Source: Drosophila miranda
Lineage: Eukaryota > Arthropoda > Insecta > Diptera > Drosophilidae
Direction: 5' to 3'
NCBI RefSeq assembly: GCF_003369915.1
Contig: NC_046677.1
Location: 17,192,913-17,256,912 of the forward strand
Length of the DNA stretch: 64,000 nucleotides
The notes under the pieces were generated by a model, which saw nothing but the letters and a program-made list of their open reading frames with translations, had not been told where the DNA came from and searched no databases. This document shows positions 35,464 to 47,095 of the stretch, piece after piece. A program made the translations under genes and the position numbers. Each line of letters starts with the position of its first letter. Within the stretch, counting starts at the first letter, position 1.

Positions 35464-35725
35464 GGCAACCGATTATCTAGTTCCGCGATCTGGCTAGAGC
35501 CAATTGATTCCGGCGGCGGCATATATAAGCACCCACACAGGTGGAAAGCAGTAGGCGTGTGCCTAAACAACTACAATTGGTGTCAAAAGAGAACGAAAGT
35601 TGTCGGCACTCGCGTGGACTTCGAGACGGCTCAATTAGAAAATTCGATCCAAAAATGTACTTTTCGCATAAAATAACAAAGTATATACAAGAATATGAAG
35701 TCACTAAAGTTTGGCTTCCCACTTC

Positions 35726-36358
35726 CTAGCAGTTCGACTCTTTTTCTAGTTCTTGACCGCCGTCCAATGGCTTGTATCGAGCTCCACGTGTAAGCCGACT
35801 CACTCTGCGTTCCTCGATAGCTGGTTCTTGTGTGGTGGCACCAGCTCTAATGGCAGGTTTCTGAAAAAATTTCAGTATGTCCGACTGCCAGCCCTGGGAC
35901 AAGAAGATTCCGGAGGCAACGGCGAGGGCCAGAAGGAAGCGGGCCAGGTAGAAGGCCTGACAACGCATCCAGTAGGCAAAATGTGGGGTATGGCGCACCA
36001 GGTATTGATTGTTGGACATCAGGAGGTCGTGGGAAATGTAACCGCACACAGTATTGAGCGCGATGAGCATCGGAACCCAGATCTGCACCATCATCAACTC
36101 CACCAGGCCCATGATGACGATCAGCTCCAGCAGCAGTAGGAACATTTGTTGCGATCGAGTCGATGCCACCGAGCTGATCCAGACAGGCCGCCATTGAGTT
36201 ACCAAGGAGAGCAAGGACACAGCCACCAGCAAGGAAGCTGCGTTCGGCACGAGCATCGTGACTTTGTTATTGAGGTTCGAAATGACGCTCAGATTGCTCA
36301 AGTGCATAATCGCACCGACGCCAACAATGCACAAGTTCTCTACTCGATGGCTTTCCAT
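35726..36358 (-). CDS. Multi-pass membrane protein, unknown function, 210 aa
   Basis: This intronless frame starts with ATG (MESHRVENLC) and ends with TAG. Hydrophobic segments lie at about 9-27, 36-54, 72-104 (long, possibly two passes) and 136-154. A polar, basic C-tail (about 155-210) follows, containing EERRVSRLTRGARYKPLDGG. This predicts four or five membrane passes. I recognise no family. The frame is much longer than chance, ends cleanly and lies just upstream of lipase 3 on the same strand. Coding potential is supported by the alternation of hydrophobic helices with charged loops and by the normal fly codon use. A single-exon four-pass protein of this size is common among narrowly expressed fly genes, but no role can be assigned. 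Confidence 0.75.
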   Translation of the reverse strand: MESHRVENLCIVGVGAIMHLSNLSVISNLNNKVTMLVPNAASLLVAVSLLSLVTQWRPVWISSVASTRSQQMFLLLLELIVIMGLVELMMVQIWVPMLIALNTVCGYISHDLLMSNNQYLVRHTPHFAYWMRCQAFYLARFLLALAVASGIFLSQGWQSDILKFFQKPAIRAGATTQEPAIEERRVSRLTRGARYKPLDGGQELEKESNC

Positions 36359-36844
36359 GGTTTAGAATTTGGAATCTTTAAAATTTCGAAAACACTTTTT
36401 ATGATTTTGTGTTTTGTATACTTTTTCTAGCGTGTGAGTCTAAATGGGAAATGAGGTAGCTCATAGAAAATGGGAAACTCCCAGCCTACTCAACAAATGT
36501 TGGACAAAAGAGTCTTTAAAGAGGGAAGCAATTCGAGCCTCGGATCTTCTAGAAAAGGTTCTGTCTCCTGTCAGTTGGATTACGGGGTTACAGGATGAAT
36601 CTTGGAGCCGGAACTTATTGGCAGTGGAACCAGCGGCGGCTTTGCAGATGGAAGACGTTTGTCGTCGTCGGAATTGATTAATAACAACAGATCGACAGTT
36701 TCACTGTAGACAGGCTACGATACAAATTTGAACAATCGAAGCTGGCTATGCATATTCCGTAGTTAATAGTGTGCTGTTTATTAGTTTTGTAAATTGTACA
36801 TTTGTAAATTTCTTCACTGCGAATCCACCAAACCGGTCAAGAAG
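36359..36844. other. Spacer between membrane protein and kinesin relic
   Basis: This stretch lies between divergent features and shows no coding sequence of its own. It could contain the promoter of the minus-strand membrane protein. An AT-rich segment at 36720-36810 precedes the pseudogene. Confidence 0.4.
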
Positions 36845-37262
36845 ATGTCCATCGACGATACCAGCTCGATGTCAGTGCATTTAGTTATATTGCCGAACTG
36901 CAGGAGGAATACAAGTTCAAAGTGACCTGCTCCTTTGTGGAACTATAACAGGAGCAGTTCTTTGATGTTTTCTCGCCGAAAGAGCGAGTACGGCCGCCGT
37001 GGACATTCGCGAGATGCAGAAGCAGAAAGTGATGACCGGTCTCACCGAATTAGAGGTCAATTCTGCCCGTGACGTTACCGGTCATCTATTGCGTGGCTCT
37101 GCCGGTCGGCCAACAAACGACATCATCTCGTTCTCATGTCTTTTTCACGCTCACCGTGGTTTTAAGCAAGCTGAAAGGCACACAGTTCTGTGGAATTGCA
37201 TTCTCCCCTTCATCCATTGCGATCTTCAGCCTTCCTGCCACCTCCAAGTTTAGCCTAGGGGA
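36845..37262 (+). pseudogene. Kinesin-4 (Klp3A/Klp31E-like) pseudogene fragment
   Basis: The stretch begins with ATG and MSIDDTSSMSVHL, which resembles the start of KLP3A. It then jumps, with loss of about 100 residues that include the nucleotide-binding P-loop, to IAELQEEYKFKVTCSFVEL. A TAA replaces the Tyr codon in the conserved LYQEQ, and the frame continues QEQFFDVFSPKER. A frameshift follows, then AVDIREMQ and VMTGLTELEVNSARDVTGHL and LLRGSAGRPTN. A second frameshift leads to TTSSRSHVFFTLTVV, the kinesin switch I signature SSRSH, and later to SKFSLGD, a corrupted form of the switch II region. The copy is therefore dead as a motor. No introns are visible across the matched part, so a processed copy is possible. 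The parent gene is not in the window. Confidence 0.85.
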
Positions 37263-37476
37263 TATGCCTATTACGATGGGCGATCATAATAATTTGTTTG
37301 TTTTACTTATGATCCACAATCAATACCATACCCAAACACCAACAGGAGTGGAACTGGAGAATGCCTCTTTCCGTAGAATGAGGCTCGCAAGAACTTGTGT
37401 CCGACAAAGAGAAGACGAACTATGACGCGCCGTCTGAGAATTTCATCTCTACTTAAATTTTGACTAACTAAAATTT
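37263..37476. other. Unassigned sequence after the kinesin relic
   Basis: This may be more decayed pseudogene sequence. The frame from 37069 runs to 37425, but its last 50 codons match nothing I recognise. Confidence 0.3.
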
Positions 37477-37551
37477 GAGAATTAAATTTTTTGTAAAATT
37501 TGAGAATTAAATTTTTTGTAAAATTTGAGAATTCAATTTTTTGTAAAATTT
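37477..37551. repeat. 25-bp tandem repeat, 3 copies
   Basis: There are three head-to-tail copies of a 25-nt unit starting GAGAATTAAATTTTTTG. The third copy differs by one base (C for A). Confidence 0.9.
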
Positions 37552-37981
37552 AAAAAAATAAAATAAAAAACAAAACGATGTTATCGGGTTGAAGTTCCAA
37601 AATGTTATGAGACCTGACTGCCCAAAAACGTATTTATAACAAAGCCAATACAAATAAAAGAAATCCTACTATGATTCACAAGTTTATATTTTCCTGGTGC
37701 TTAAAATTTTGGCAGAAATTCAAAAGCCGCCGCCACCCTTATGTATGTATATCCCTTTCACAATGTACTTGTGTGGAGTTCTTCCTCACACCATGAAAGC
37801 CATCGATGTTCGTCTCCCTCAGTGGTTCACAAAAAAGAATTATCTAATGATAGAATTGGTTTAGGTAATTTTTTAAAAATTATTACTACCTATTATAATT
37901 ATTTAAAAAAAAACTTAGTCTCGGCAAGCCGTATAAATGGCTTTTCTACACGATTCCTACATAGGGGTATTAGCACAACGA

Positions 37982-38140
37982 GGTGAGTCATGGGAAAATA
38001 CTGGATACAGTAAAATACTGGAAACGTGGTGAGTCCATAACGCGTCATAAGAAAATACTGAACACAGTAAAATACTGGAAATGAGGTGAGTCCATAACGC
38101 GTCATAAGAATATACTGGATACTGTAAACACTGGAAAATG
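37982..38140. repeat. About 57-bp tandem repeat, 2.8 copies
   Basis: The units start at 37982 (46 nt, shortened), 38028 (57 nt) and 38085 (56 nt or more). Each opens with GGTGAGTC and contains two AATACTGGA-type sub-motifs. The array lies 195 bp upstream of the glycerate kinase ATG. Confidence 0.85.
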
Positions 38141-38334
38141 CTAGAAAATGCCAAAAAATACTAAAAGAAGTTTAAAAATATGCAAGGTGTGGGTGTGTGA
38201 CAACCCTACATCCATTGATCCATTCCACCCCGCACGCCCCTGCACTGTACAACAACTGTTTGCAAAAATGATAAGTAAAACTAGATTTTTAGCATCGCTG
38301 ATGATCATCAGTGCTGACAATAACGGGTTACATA

Positions 38335-39907
38335 ATGGGCAAACGACAAACATGGGAGCACATGCGACAGGTCTTCGCACAGGCGGTGAACGCTGTGCAT
38401 CCGGAGAAGATTTTCGCCGATTTCCACAGCTTCGACTTGCGGCCGCAGAGGATTGAGAATTGCGGAGGAATCTGCATCAAACTGAACGGAGAACATCATG
38501 ACATTAGCGGGAAGAAATGTCACATAGTGGGATTCGGCAAGGCCGTGCTGGGCATGGCCAACAAAGTCCATATGGACTTGGGCAAGTACTCTGCCGGCGG
38601 CGTTCTTAGCGTGCCTGTGAATACCCTGAGCCAGTTTCAGGAGCTAGTCCAGACTGCAAACGGACTGCGCACGGACTGCGGACGGGCTGACCAACACATC
38701 GGCAAGGGTTTGGCCATCTACGAGGGAGCACCCAACAATTTGCCTGATGAAACGGCCTCAAAGGCAGCCGAAGCTATCAAGAAGGTGGCCCAGAAGATGA
38801 CTCCCCAAGATGTGCTCTTTGTGTTTGTCTCAGGAGGCGGGTCTGCGTTGCTGCCGCTTCCTAGAGCTCCCCTCAACCTCACCGACAAGCGGAATATAGC
38901 AGACAAGCTGATGAGGCGTGGAGCCAGCATACAGGAGCTCAACACGGTGCGCATTGCATGCTCGGACATCAAGGGAGGCCGTTTGGCAAGGTTTGCTGGC
39001 AATGCGGGACTGTTGGTTACCTTTGTCCTGAGCGATATAATAGGAGATCCTCTGGAGCTGATCGCCTGTGGCCCCACCATCCAACCAGTCAGTGGAGAAT
39101 CCGCAGTTGCGGTTCTGAAGAGGCACCAAGTGTGGGAAGAGCTCTCTGCGGAAGTTCAAAATGTCTTTGAGGTGTCGGACAAGCAAGACAACCCTTTGCT
39201 ACCCAAGCACAATGTCTATGTGGTGGGTAGCAATGCCATAGCTACCTCAACGGCAGCCCAACAGGCTGCCAAACTAGGATACATTCCCTGCGTCCTAAGC
39301 TGTTCTGTACAGGGTGACGTAGGCCAAGTGGCAGACGACTATCAGCGTCTGCTGCAGGGCATACAGGAGGCCAGGCAGTATGGCCTCTTTGAGGAGCAGC
39401 TGAAGAAGAAGTATGCCTTCGGAGAAGACAGCTTCCAGGGATTCAAGGCGGCCTTAGAACAGCACTTGAGCAGTAAGATGCCGTTGCTGCTCATTTGTGG
39501 TGGCGAGCCAGTCATCAAAGTTTGTAGAAAGATTTTTAAAATCCAGTTTGAAATCCCATTAATGTTATGTTTTTCAGGTCACGGGTCAAGGTGTGGGTGG
39601 CCGTAGTCAGCACTTGGCCTTGCTGATGTCACAGACTTTACATCGCGATAAAACTCTGCCTGACTGCACCTTCCTGAGTGCCGGGACAGATGGCATTGAT
39701 GGACCCACAGATGCGGCTGGCGCCTTTGGAGAAAGCAGCGTCATTGATTCATTTCTGGCCAATCACACCCTGGATGAACTGGCCGAGATCCTGCGCAACT
39801 GCGACAGCTACAACTTCTATAGGAATCTCTCGGGTGGCCAGTACCACGTGCACACTGGCCACACAGGAACCAATGTGATGGATCTACACTTGCTCGTCGT
39901 CCCATAG
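38335..39907 (+). CDS. CG9886: Glycerate 2-kinase (GLYCTK, MOFRL family)
   Basis: The enzyme phosphorylates D-glycerate to 2-phosphoglycerate, linking serine and fructose breakdown to glycolysis. The exons are 38335-39519 and 39578-39907, joined by a 58-nt GT-AG intron in phase 0, giving 504 aa. The N-terminal domain shows GFGKAVLGM (66-74), glycine motif [11 protein letters not shown] (166-176), DIKGGRLA (211-218) and LSDIIGDP (232-239). The C-terminal MOFRL domain starts at about 390 with [20 protein letters not shown], followed by [18 protein letters not shown]. All the usual motifs are present, so the enzyme should be active. ATG 38335 is the first in-frame methionine; the frame upstream opens only with GTG. 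The symbol rests on my recollection that CG9886 is the fly glycerate kinase next to VGlut (CG9887). Confidence 0.95.
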
Positions 39908-40356
39908 TGGAGTGGGATGTATGTAGGGCAATTCGTTAATATAGCTGCTCTTGAACTGCAGACGGGCAATAATCGTTTAAATTTGTTTTTACGATTTTCC
40001 TCTTTAATTTTTGTCTATCAAATTTTACGACTTTTTTCATTAACATTTTTAATATTCACTCAAATTCAAATAGTTTCGAGATCTTTATGCTCCGAGACCG
40101 AGACCGAGAGCCTACGGAGTGACAGCATAAATGGCAATTAGCTCTCCACTTAGTCATTCCCCTGTTACGAGATCAGCAAGGCATTTAGACATTTTCGGCA
40201 TCAATTGTCTTGATTATAATTATCCGGCAGTGGCAGATGTGATAAATCAATTTATATGTACGATTATTATAAAGCATAAATATATTTGTGCAATGTCCGG
40301 GCTCCAAGCCGCTCCATTCCGCTCCTTTGTACTGCGTCTCATAAAAATGCGCTGCT

Positions 40357-40362
40357 AATAAA
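40357..40362 (+). terminator. Candidate poly(A) signal of glycerate kinase
   Basis: This is the first AATAAA after the stop at 39907, about 450 nt downstream, followed by a T-rich stretch. Confidence 0.35.
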
Positions 40363-42280
40363 TCATCTTAATTGTTCGAAACGCCAAAGGCAAACAGTAG
40401 CAACAGTCGCAGCAGCTCCAGCAGCAACTACAACAATAGCCAGCGATAATTGCAATTAAAAATGTAAATTTATTTGTTGTTTTTTATTTTGTGTTATTTT
40501 TAGCATCTAGAAAACTAAAACGCGACGCGCGCCCAGTTGGAATATAGCAATTTTCACTAACCTAACTAACACTTTGAGTGCATAGTTTTCTAATTGCTTG
40601 ATTTTTTTTCTGTTTCTGTTTCTGATTCTGATTCTAATTCTGATTCGTTTCTGTTACTGTTTGGTTTCCCTCTATCTATCAGCGCTTTTCATTGTTTACG
40701 CGGAGCTCTGCTGTCTAGAGTATAATTACTTTTCCGCACATTTGCCACCATTATTAAATAATCACATTCGCCTGTCCCTCTTGTGCTATTTTTGCTCGAT
40801 TAGACTTGTTATTAGCTGCACTCGCCTGCACAGAGATGACTAACTTCTGATTCCCTTAAATCTATATTATTCTTTGTGATGATGCATACAAACAAGATAT
40901 CAGTGTCATTTGCGCAGATGAGCGGCGGAGTGCCCATTAGGGAATGGAATGTATTAGCTATATCAGGAGATGATCGATAACATATAGTCACGTATCTCAA
41001 GTACGATTAATCATTGGCACAAAGTCTCTCCCATAACCATTTGTCTTAGTTATACTCAATAATTATAATAATTAATATACATAAATGTTTATAAAATAAT
41101 TTAAAATTATGAGTACAAGTACCAGGGCCATCGATTTTAAAGTTTGTGGAAAGGTTTCGAGATTTTCAATCCATAGAATCTTGTCCTGTTGGGTTTGCCC
41201 AACTGATTGACTTATTTAGGACTTATTCAGGATTTATATTGGGGTTTTCCCTGTTTTGATAGCATGTTTTACTCTTACCCTTTGGGATCGGGTTAGGGCT
41301 CCGCAGCTTATTCTATTCCATAACGCATTGTACTGACTGCATCCCATCCTATCCATTTTTCTCATGGGAACATTGGTTCAAAACATATTCTACTGGGTGT
41401 ATATATAGCGGCACACTATAAATATCTTTACAAAATATTCGAGTTTACAGCAAAATTTAAGAGTTGTATAGCATCTAGCTTAATGTTTCATACTAGCCAC
41501 CCTTACAAGATTCATAGCTGGTAGCTTATTGTGTGGTAGCAGCCAGCACACTAGAAACAATTTCATAGTAGCCAGCTTGAATACGTGTAGTTTCATAGCA
41601 GACTGGCACGTGATCATTTAAATAATATGCTCGTAAAAGAAGAAAAAGTTAAATATATCAAGAAATGGATATTTCAGAGGAATAATCTAAATAAGAACGT
41701 TAACTAAGGCTAATTCCGCTCGAATTTAAATAGATTATCGTAACTTTAATCGTAAATCTTTAATATACACATACACTCCTCTTCAGAAGCATTTTGAATT
41801 GAAGTAGTCGTCATCTGTGCCCCGATTTGACGTTCACATTACAAGTACATTAATTAAGCGCTGCCTACTTGTCGGGCGGCTCCGCCCACTCTCAGATCTA
41901 CATATGGCGATTAGAAACACTTCCGCTTCCGTTTTCTTCCACTTACATGCCATCATCATCATCATCGTCATCACGATCATCAGCAGCTGCTATATTTAAC
42001 ATTATTATTAGCCAGTGACCACCATCAACTCCGCCTCATCCTCCCACATGGCCGGAGCTGGAGCTGGGGCAGCAGCAGTCGCAGCTGTGGAATGTCGCGT
42101 CAATTTGTCTGCCCGTGCATAGAGCATGGCAACAATCTCAGTGTAGAGAATCGTCTGGTACCCATCTTCCCATCGAGTAGCAGCAGCACGCCGAGGCAGC
42201 GACAGCAACAGCAACAGCAACAGATACGGCCATGGAGTGCAAGTGTCGCGTTGATTTATTAATTAAGCATTGGAGCGCGG

Positions 42281-42312
42281 CAAGGCGGTAAGGCGGCAAG
42301 GCGGTAAGGCGG
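42281..42312. repeat. 16-bp tandem repeat, 2 copies
   Basis: CAAGGCGGTAAGGCGG occurs twice exactly. It can also be read as four 8-bp units. Confidence 0.9.
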
Positions 42313-42482
42313 CAGCTGAGATACCCGGCAACGCGTGGCAACCGATCCGATGCTGGCGATGATGCTAATGAAGTACTCGCTGGAAATTTTAATTAACGAT
42401 CCCCGATTCGATTGCCATCGCAATCGCGTTCCCCAGCATAGACTCCACCATAGAAGTGTTGACTTATGACATCACACCCAAG

Positions 42483-42536
42483 CCCCAGCAGCCCCAGAAG
42501 CCCCAGCAGCCCCAGAAGCCCCAGCAGCCCCAGAAG
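42483..42536. repeat. 18-bp minisatellite, 3 copies
   Basis: The unit CCCCAGCAGCCCCAGAAG is repeated three times without change, with degenerate units on both sides. Confidence 0.92.
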
Positions 42537-45500
42537 TCCCAGCAGCGGCAGTAGCGGCAGCTGCTGCCTCTCTCTCTGATCATTGCCAGACAAACTGACG
42601 ACGCTTATCACAGACACACGCGTAGAGCATACCATACATCACGCCGAACATTGCGCATACGCCAAGTGGCCCCAAAGCGGGCAATTAAACAATGTTCGCA
42701 CTGTGTAGCGACATGCATAAATTTCGTTGTTCTGTTCTTAATTTGTCTAGACAATGGCAAAGTTCACTCCGAGCAAATATAATATAGGCAAAGTTCAATT
42801 AGCGCTTTGTGGCCTGCCTTAGTTGAGGGCACAAAATATACAGAAAACCGAATGGCAAGCAAGATCGCAATTTGCATATTTGCATTACTTCGAAATCGGC
42901 TTGACTAACCCCCCATGAATCATCGGCAGAGATCTTCAGATGGAATCTCTTAATTTGAAGCACATGCTGGTTAAAGTTTTTGTGTTTTTGTTTCTTTTTC
43001 GAAAATTCGACAGTTGCAGTACAGCGATCTCTGCCCGACAATGAAACTCTCAGTGAGATCAAGATGGACAGAGAAGATGGATGGTTCAAGCAAACATTGG
43101 CAATTCACAGATCTTGGAAATGACAATGTTTTAATTAAAGATTTACAACTTTTGTAGCTGAATCATCCACAGAAGGAAAAGGATCAAGAAATATAGTAGT
43201 TATAGGAGAACTCCCTATTGGTAGCACATATCAGGGGATTGAATCAATTGACTAAACTGGTATAAAATGATACTAGTTACAGATTTAGAGGATAGGGTGT
43301 ATAAACTCTGAAGATATACTAATGATCGTGCAGCAGTACAACATGAACGATTATCCATGGCAACTAATGGGGATGGCAATGATAATTTCATCCTCCCACC
43401 TGGCATTTATCATGGGTATTGATCTATTCATATACCGAATGGGCAGCTTAATGTCAATCTGCTCTTTGGCCGGCTCTGAGCACTCAGTTGGCTGCCTCTC
43501 GGCTCGAGACCATTAGTGCATTACAAATAGGTGCGGCAGACCACGGCTGCAAAGGCAGCAGCAGCAATAATAACAGCAACAACAACAGCAACAGCGAGAA
43601 GGGTCTTGGCCACAGACGCCGCGGTGCCGTTGACCAACGTGACTGAGATGGTCTGCGCTCTCCGCCTCAGCAGCCCAGCAGACGACCTCAAGTGGCAGGC
43701 CTCGCAATCGAGTTGCTGCCTCTGCCTCTGCCTCAACGCTTGGGCACAGTAAGCGAGGCTGCCACAAACACAGCGTGCTGTGGCAGCAACAGGCCAGAGC
43801 TGTAACGAAGGCAGCATCCACAATCCACAATCCAGAAGCAGTTCAAGTTTGCGCCGAGGAATTCCTTGCCGCTGAAATAATTAAGCATTGCAACATTGTT
43901 TATTGTTGCTGTTGTGGCTGCCGCTGCCGCTGCTGCTGCTGGGTGTTGCAGGCTCGTTTAACAAGGCAGCCAAGTTCTCAACAAGTGCCTCCTCCTGTTC
44001 TACAAGTTTTTTTTTTCTCTTTCTTGGTGCCTCTTTCTGGTGCCACTCAAAGGAATTTCCATTTTATTTACATTTAGAATGTGCCGAACGGACTCGTCGC
44101 ATGTAAAGCGGGCCAAATCGAAAGCTATTAGAACTTATTAGCATATCAAGCTGGAACATGGAAAATTTAGTGGCAACAATGTTGCCCCGGCGATACGAAC
44201 AAACGGTGAAAATCAGCCAGAACAATTTCTCTTTTGTTTCGTTTATTATCGCATCTAAATGGTGTAATATTCTATAGAGGATCTATAAGAAAAAGCACTA
44301 TAAAGGTGAGGAGTTATAGGAACAATAATATCTACCTGGATGATCCTTGGATCCTGGCTAAATTGAGTTAAGAATCTGTCGCCCTTTACAAAGAGTAACG
44401 GTATTGCATCGATTTATAGGCACTTTGATTGATTGTTTCTGGCTGATTGTTGTGTCCAGTCCACTTCCCATTCGCTTTATTTACGGAACTGCCAGTCGCC
44501 AAACTGCATTACAATTGCGGGAAAGTGTCAATGCTGCTGTTGCTGATGTTGCCTGGCCATAGCCTACAATCTCGATTGAGTTGGAAAGGAAAAAACAAAA
44601 AGAAATACTCGTAACAACAAAAATTTTCCATAACCTCAAAAAAATGCGTCGGCTATTTTTAAAATGCGCAATCTGCGAGATGCGTGCCCCTGTCCATCCG
44701 TCTGTGCCCCTGTGCCCCTGTCCGACTGTCCGTCCGTCTGTTGATGCCGCCAGCTGTGTGCCAAGACAACGCAGCAGCAGCCTCCCTCCCCTCCCCAGCC
44801 CTCTCCCCAGCCCTCTCCCCACACTCCCGGGGGCCCCTCCACTTACAATGTGTTGTCTGCGTTTATTGATTTATTAGAAAATTCCAATGAACAAGTTTTA
44901 ATACACGACACAGCGACCGATGGAGTCGATGTTGTCAGCATGCTTGTTGTGCTTTTTCTCCTCGCTGTGGTTTTTGCTATTTTTTCGTGTTGTTGCAGCA
45001 GCAAAAACAATGTAAGAGCGAGAGAGTGCCCGCGAGAGGCATCCAGAGAAGGGGCACGAGTGGCAGCAACTGGGAAAAGTAACAAGTGCAATATTTTAAT
45101 TACGTTGCAACAACAACGGCCACAAGATCAGCCAGTTGCAGCATGTTGCATTGATTTGGCCAGCCAGTGCTGCCAGACAGGTGAAAATTTGCGTGTGTGC
45201 CAACATGGCGGATGGTTAATGTGCCGAACCCACTGAGAGGGGAAAAACGTAACCCTATGTAGGTGGTATGGTATCCATCTAATTTACAGAGTTTTTCGCA
45301 GAGATAAGGTTCTATGATTGCCTATGAAAAGCTTCTCCAAAACTGCCAGCAATTTTATCCAGAATAAATGTATAATTAATGTAATAAATGTATCTTCCTC
45401 TTAGAAACTATTACTATGATTGTTCCAGTATCTCTGGTATCCATCACTCGGAAAAACAGTCTGGCAGCGCCTCGAAAAACCGATCTACTCCGTCTCTAAG

Positions 45501-45867
45501 CATTTTGCAATCAACTTAGATTTGCATTAGCAACGCTGCACTCTTGAAGAGCCCGTCCAGAGACAAAAATAAACCGAACCAGTTGAGACGGCAACAGGCA
45601 GCCGAAAAGTTAAATATGTAACAGCTCTGCCAGAGAGACCAAAGAAAGTCGAGCCGAGATCTGTGCCTGAGATGGCGACGGAGACGTGGACTGGGGATTG
45701 GGACTGAGACTGAGATGGAGATGGAGACTGAGAGAGTTGAAATATTGTAATTGTCTTCAGCTGTCCGACTGACTCTGACTCTGACTCTGACTCTGACTTG
45801 TTTGTTATTGTTTCTTGGGCTGGTGTTGTTTTTATTTTTTTTGTTTGGCTTGATTAATAATTAATCG

Positions 45868-45889
45868 CACACACACACACACACACACA
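45868..45889. repeat. (CA)11 microsatellite
   Basis: Eleven perfect CA units. Confidence 0.9.
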
Positions 45890-46061
45890 AGCAAGGCATC
45901 ACTCGTATCTGTGTGAGCACATACAGACACATGCAAATGTGCCGCTTGTTTTAATTACTCAACTTAAATGGCGCTTTGAGCGACTTAAGCAACTTGATAC
46001 TGTGCGACTTTGTGATGGTGTGCGTAGGGCTAATATACATACATACTATATATTCAGGAGA

Positions 46062-46094
46062 GTGTGCGTGTGTGTGTGCGTGTGCGTGTGTGTG
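46062..46094. repeat. Interrupted GT/GC microsatellite
   Basis: A 33-nt GTGTGCGTG-type run lies about 170 bp downstream of the CA repeat and in the opposite base orientation. Confidence 0.85.
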
Positions 46095-46270
46095 AGTCTG
46101 CCGATCGACTCTCACTACTACGAGCTCGAAACTAACTAACTAGCTCGCCACGGTTGCTGGCACTGGGACTGGGGCTGGGGCTGGTGTTGCTGCTCGGCTC
46201 GGCTCCGGCTCCGGATCGCTTTTGCCTCGCGCTGCCTGTTCGCCTTGCCTCGGCCGCTGAGGCCGCTCAT

Positions 46271-46276
46271 TCAGTT
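46271..46276 (+). promoter_or_regulatory. Possible initiator (TCAGTT)
   Basis: TCAGTT matches the fly initiator consensus TCAGTY, with A+1 at 46273. No TATA box lies 30 bases upstream and I see no good DPE at +28. It would give a first exon of about 740 nt ending at 47015. Confidence 0.25.
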
Positions 46277-47015
46277 TTTTGCGCTCAACGCTCGTTGTAC
46301 GGAACCGAAAAACGTTCGTCGCCTCCGATTTGGGCTTGTCGCCAAATCAAAAATTTGTTTACTCCAGGCTCTCCAGGCCTCATTCGAATATTCGAATATT
46401 CTAATAATTTTTTTTGGATATCCCCAACGGAACAAAGTCGCGGAAAATAAGAGCTAAGACTGCTGCAGCAGGCCCCAACGAGAACGAGAACGACAACGAC
46501 AGCAACAGCAACAAGTGTCACAGATAGCAGCTTGTGCCCTAAGAACAGTAAACAGCTCTTAAAGTTCTCTCCGATCCAATCCAATCCGATACGATACGAT
46601 CCGTTGTGCGCCCCTCCTCTCCGGTCCTCTCCTCAGCGCCTCAGAGCTCGCCTCGAGTTGGGTTCCGCGATTGTTCGTCGTCGTCGTCGTCGTCGATTTT
46701 GTATTCATGTGTCTGTGTCTGTGTGTGTGTGATGGTGTGTAAAAGCCAAAAGCTAATAGCCAAAGTCTGAGCTTTGCCTGGGCCATGTGAAGTGAAGCCA
46801 GTGATTTCCATACCGAAAAAAAGCGCAAAGAAATCGAAAATCGAAGTTAAAAAATCTTGTCTATATCCATCCCATGCTGCCCCCTCTGCGCGCACCCGTA
46901 CGAATATAATGTATGCAACGTTCGTGAACTGCCAGAATTGGTTGTTGTTGCAGTTTCAGCCAAAGGATTTGTGGATTTTGGAGCGTAACTGAGCGAAGTG
47001 CAGCAGGTGCACCAG
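46273..47015 (+). other. Candidate noncoding first exon of a downstream gene
   Basis: The stretch ends in CACCAG|GTAAGT, a full-consensus splice donor. It has the AAC/CAAA-rich makeup of fly 5' leaders and no long ATG-started frame. It contains (TCG)7 at 46675. No coding exon follows inside the window. From memory of D. melanogaster gene order, oaf is a candidate, but only the neighbourhood supports that. The 5' limit is a guess from the initiator. Confidence 0.4.
46675..46695. repeat. (TCG)7 microsatellite
   Basis: Seven perfect TCG units lie within the candidate leader exon. Confidence 0.88.
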
Positions 47016-47093
47016 GTAAGTGACAGGCCTCAGCTGGATAACGCGCATACGCCACGGTGGCTGCGTGTCCAATCCGAGAAACTAATCCATTTC

Positions 47094-47095
<2 letters not shown>

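Larger units (their letters stand above)
39908..46270. other. Intergenic DNA with simple repeats, no gene seen
   Basis: No coding exon is recognisable in this 6-kb stretch. It has T-rich and GTT/CAG-rich segments, two GC-rich minisatellites near 42.3-42.5 kb, a CTGACT run at 45771-45799 and a CA run at 45868. Open frames near 42.0, 43.5 and 44.6 kb are products of CAG, CTG or CCCT repeats. Confidence 0.5.

Noticed and set aside
37477..38140. Spaced repeats that could suggest a CRISPR array
   Set aside because: The copies are head-to-tail without unique spacers, and the genome is eukaryotic.
43513..43830. Overlapping frames on both strands near 43.5-43.8 kb
   Set aside because: They arise from CAG/AAC repeats; the translations are Ala, Cys or Thr runs.
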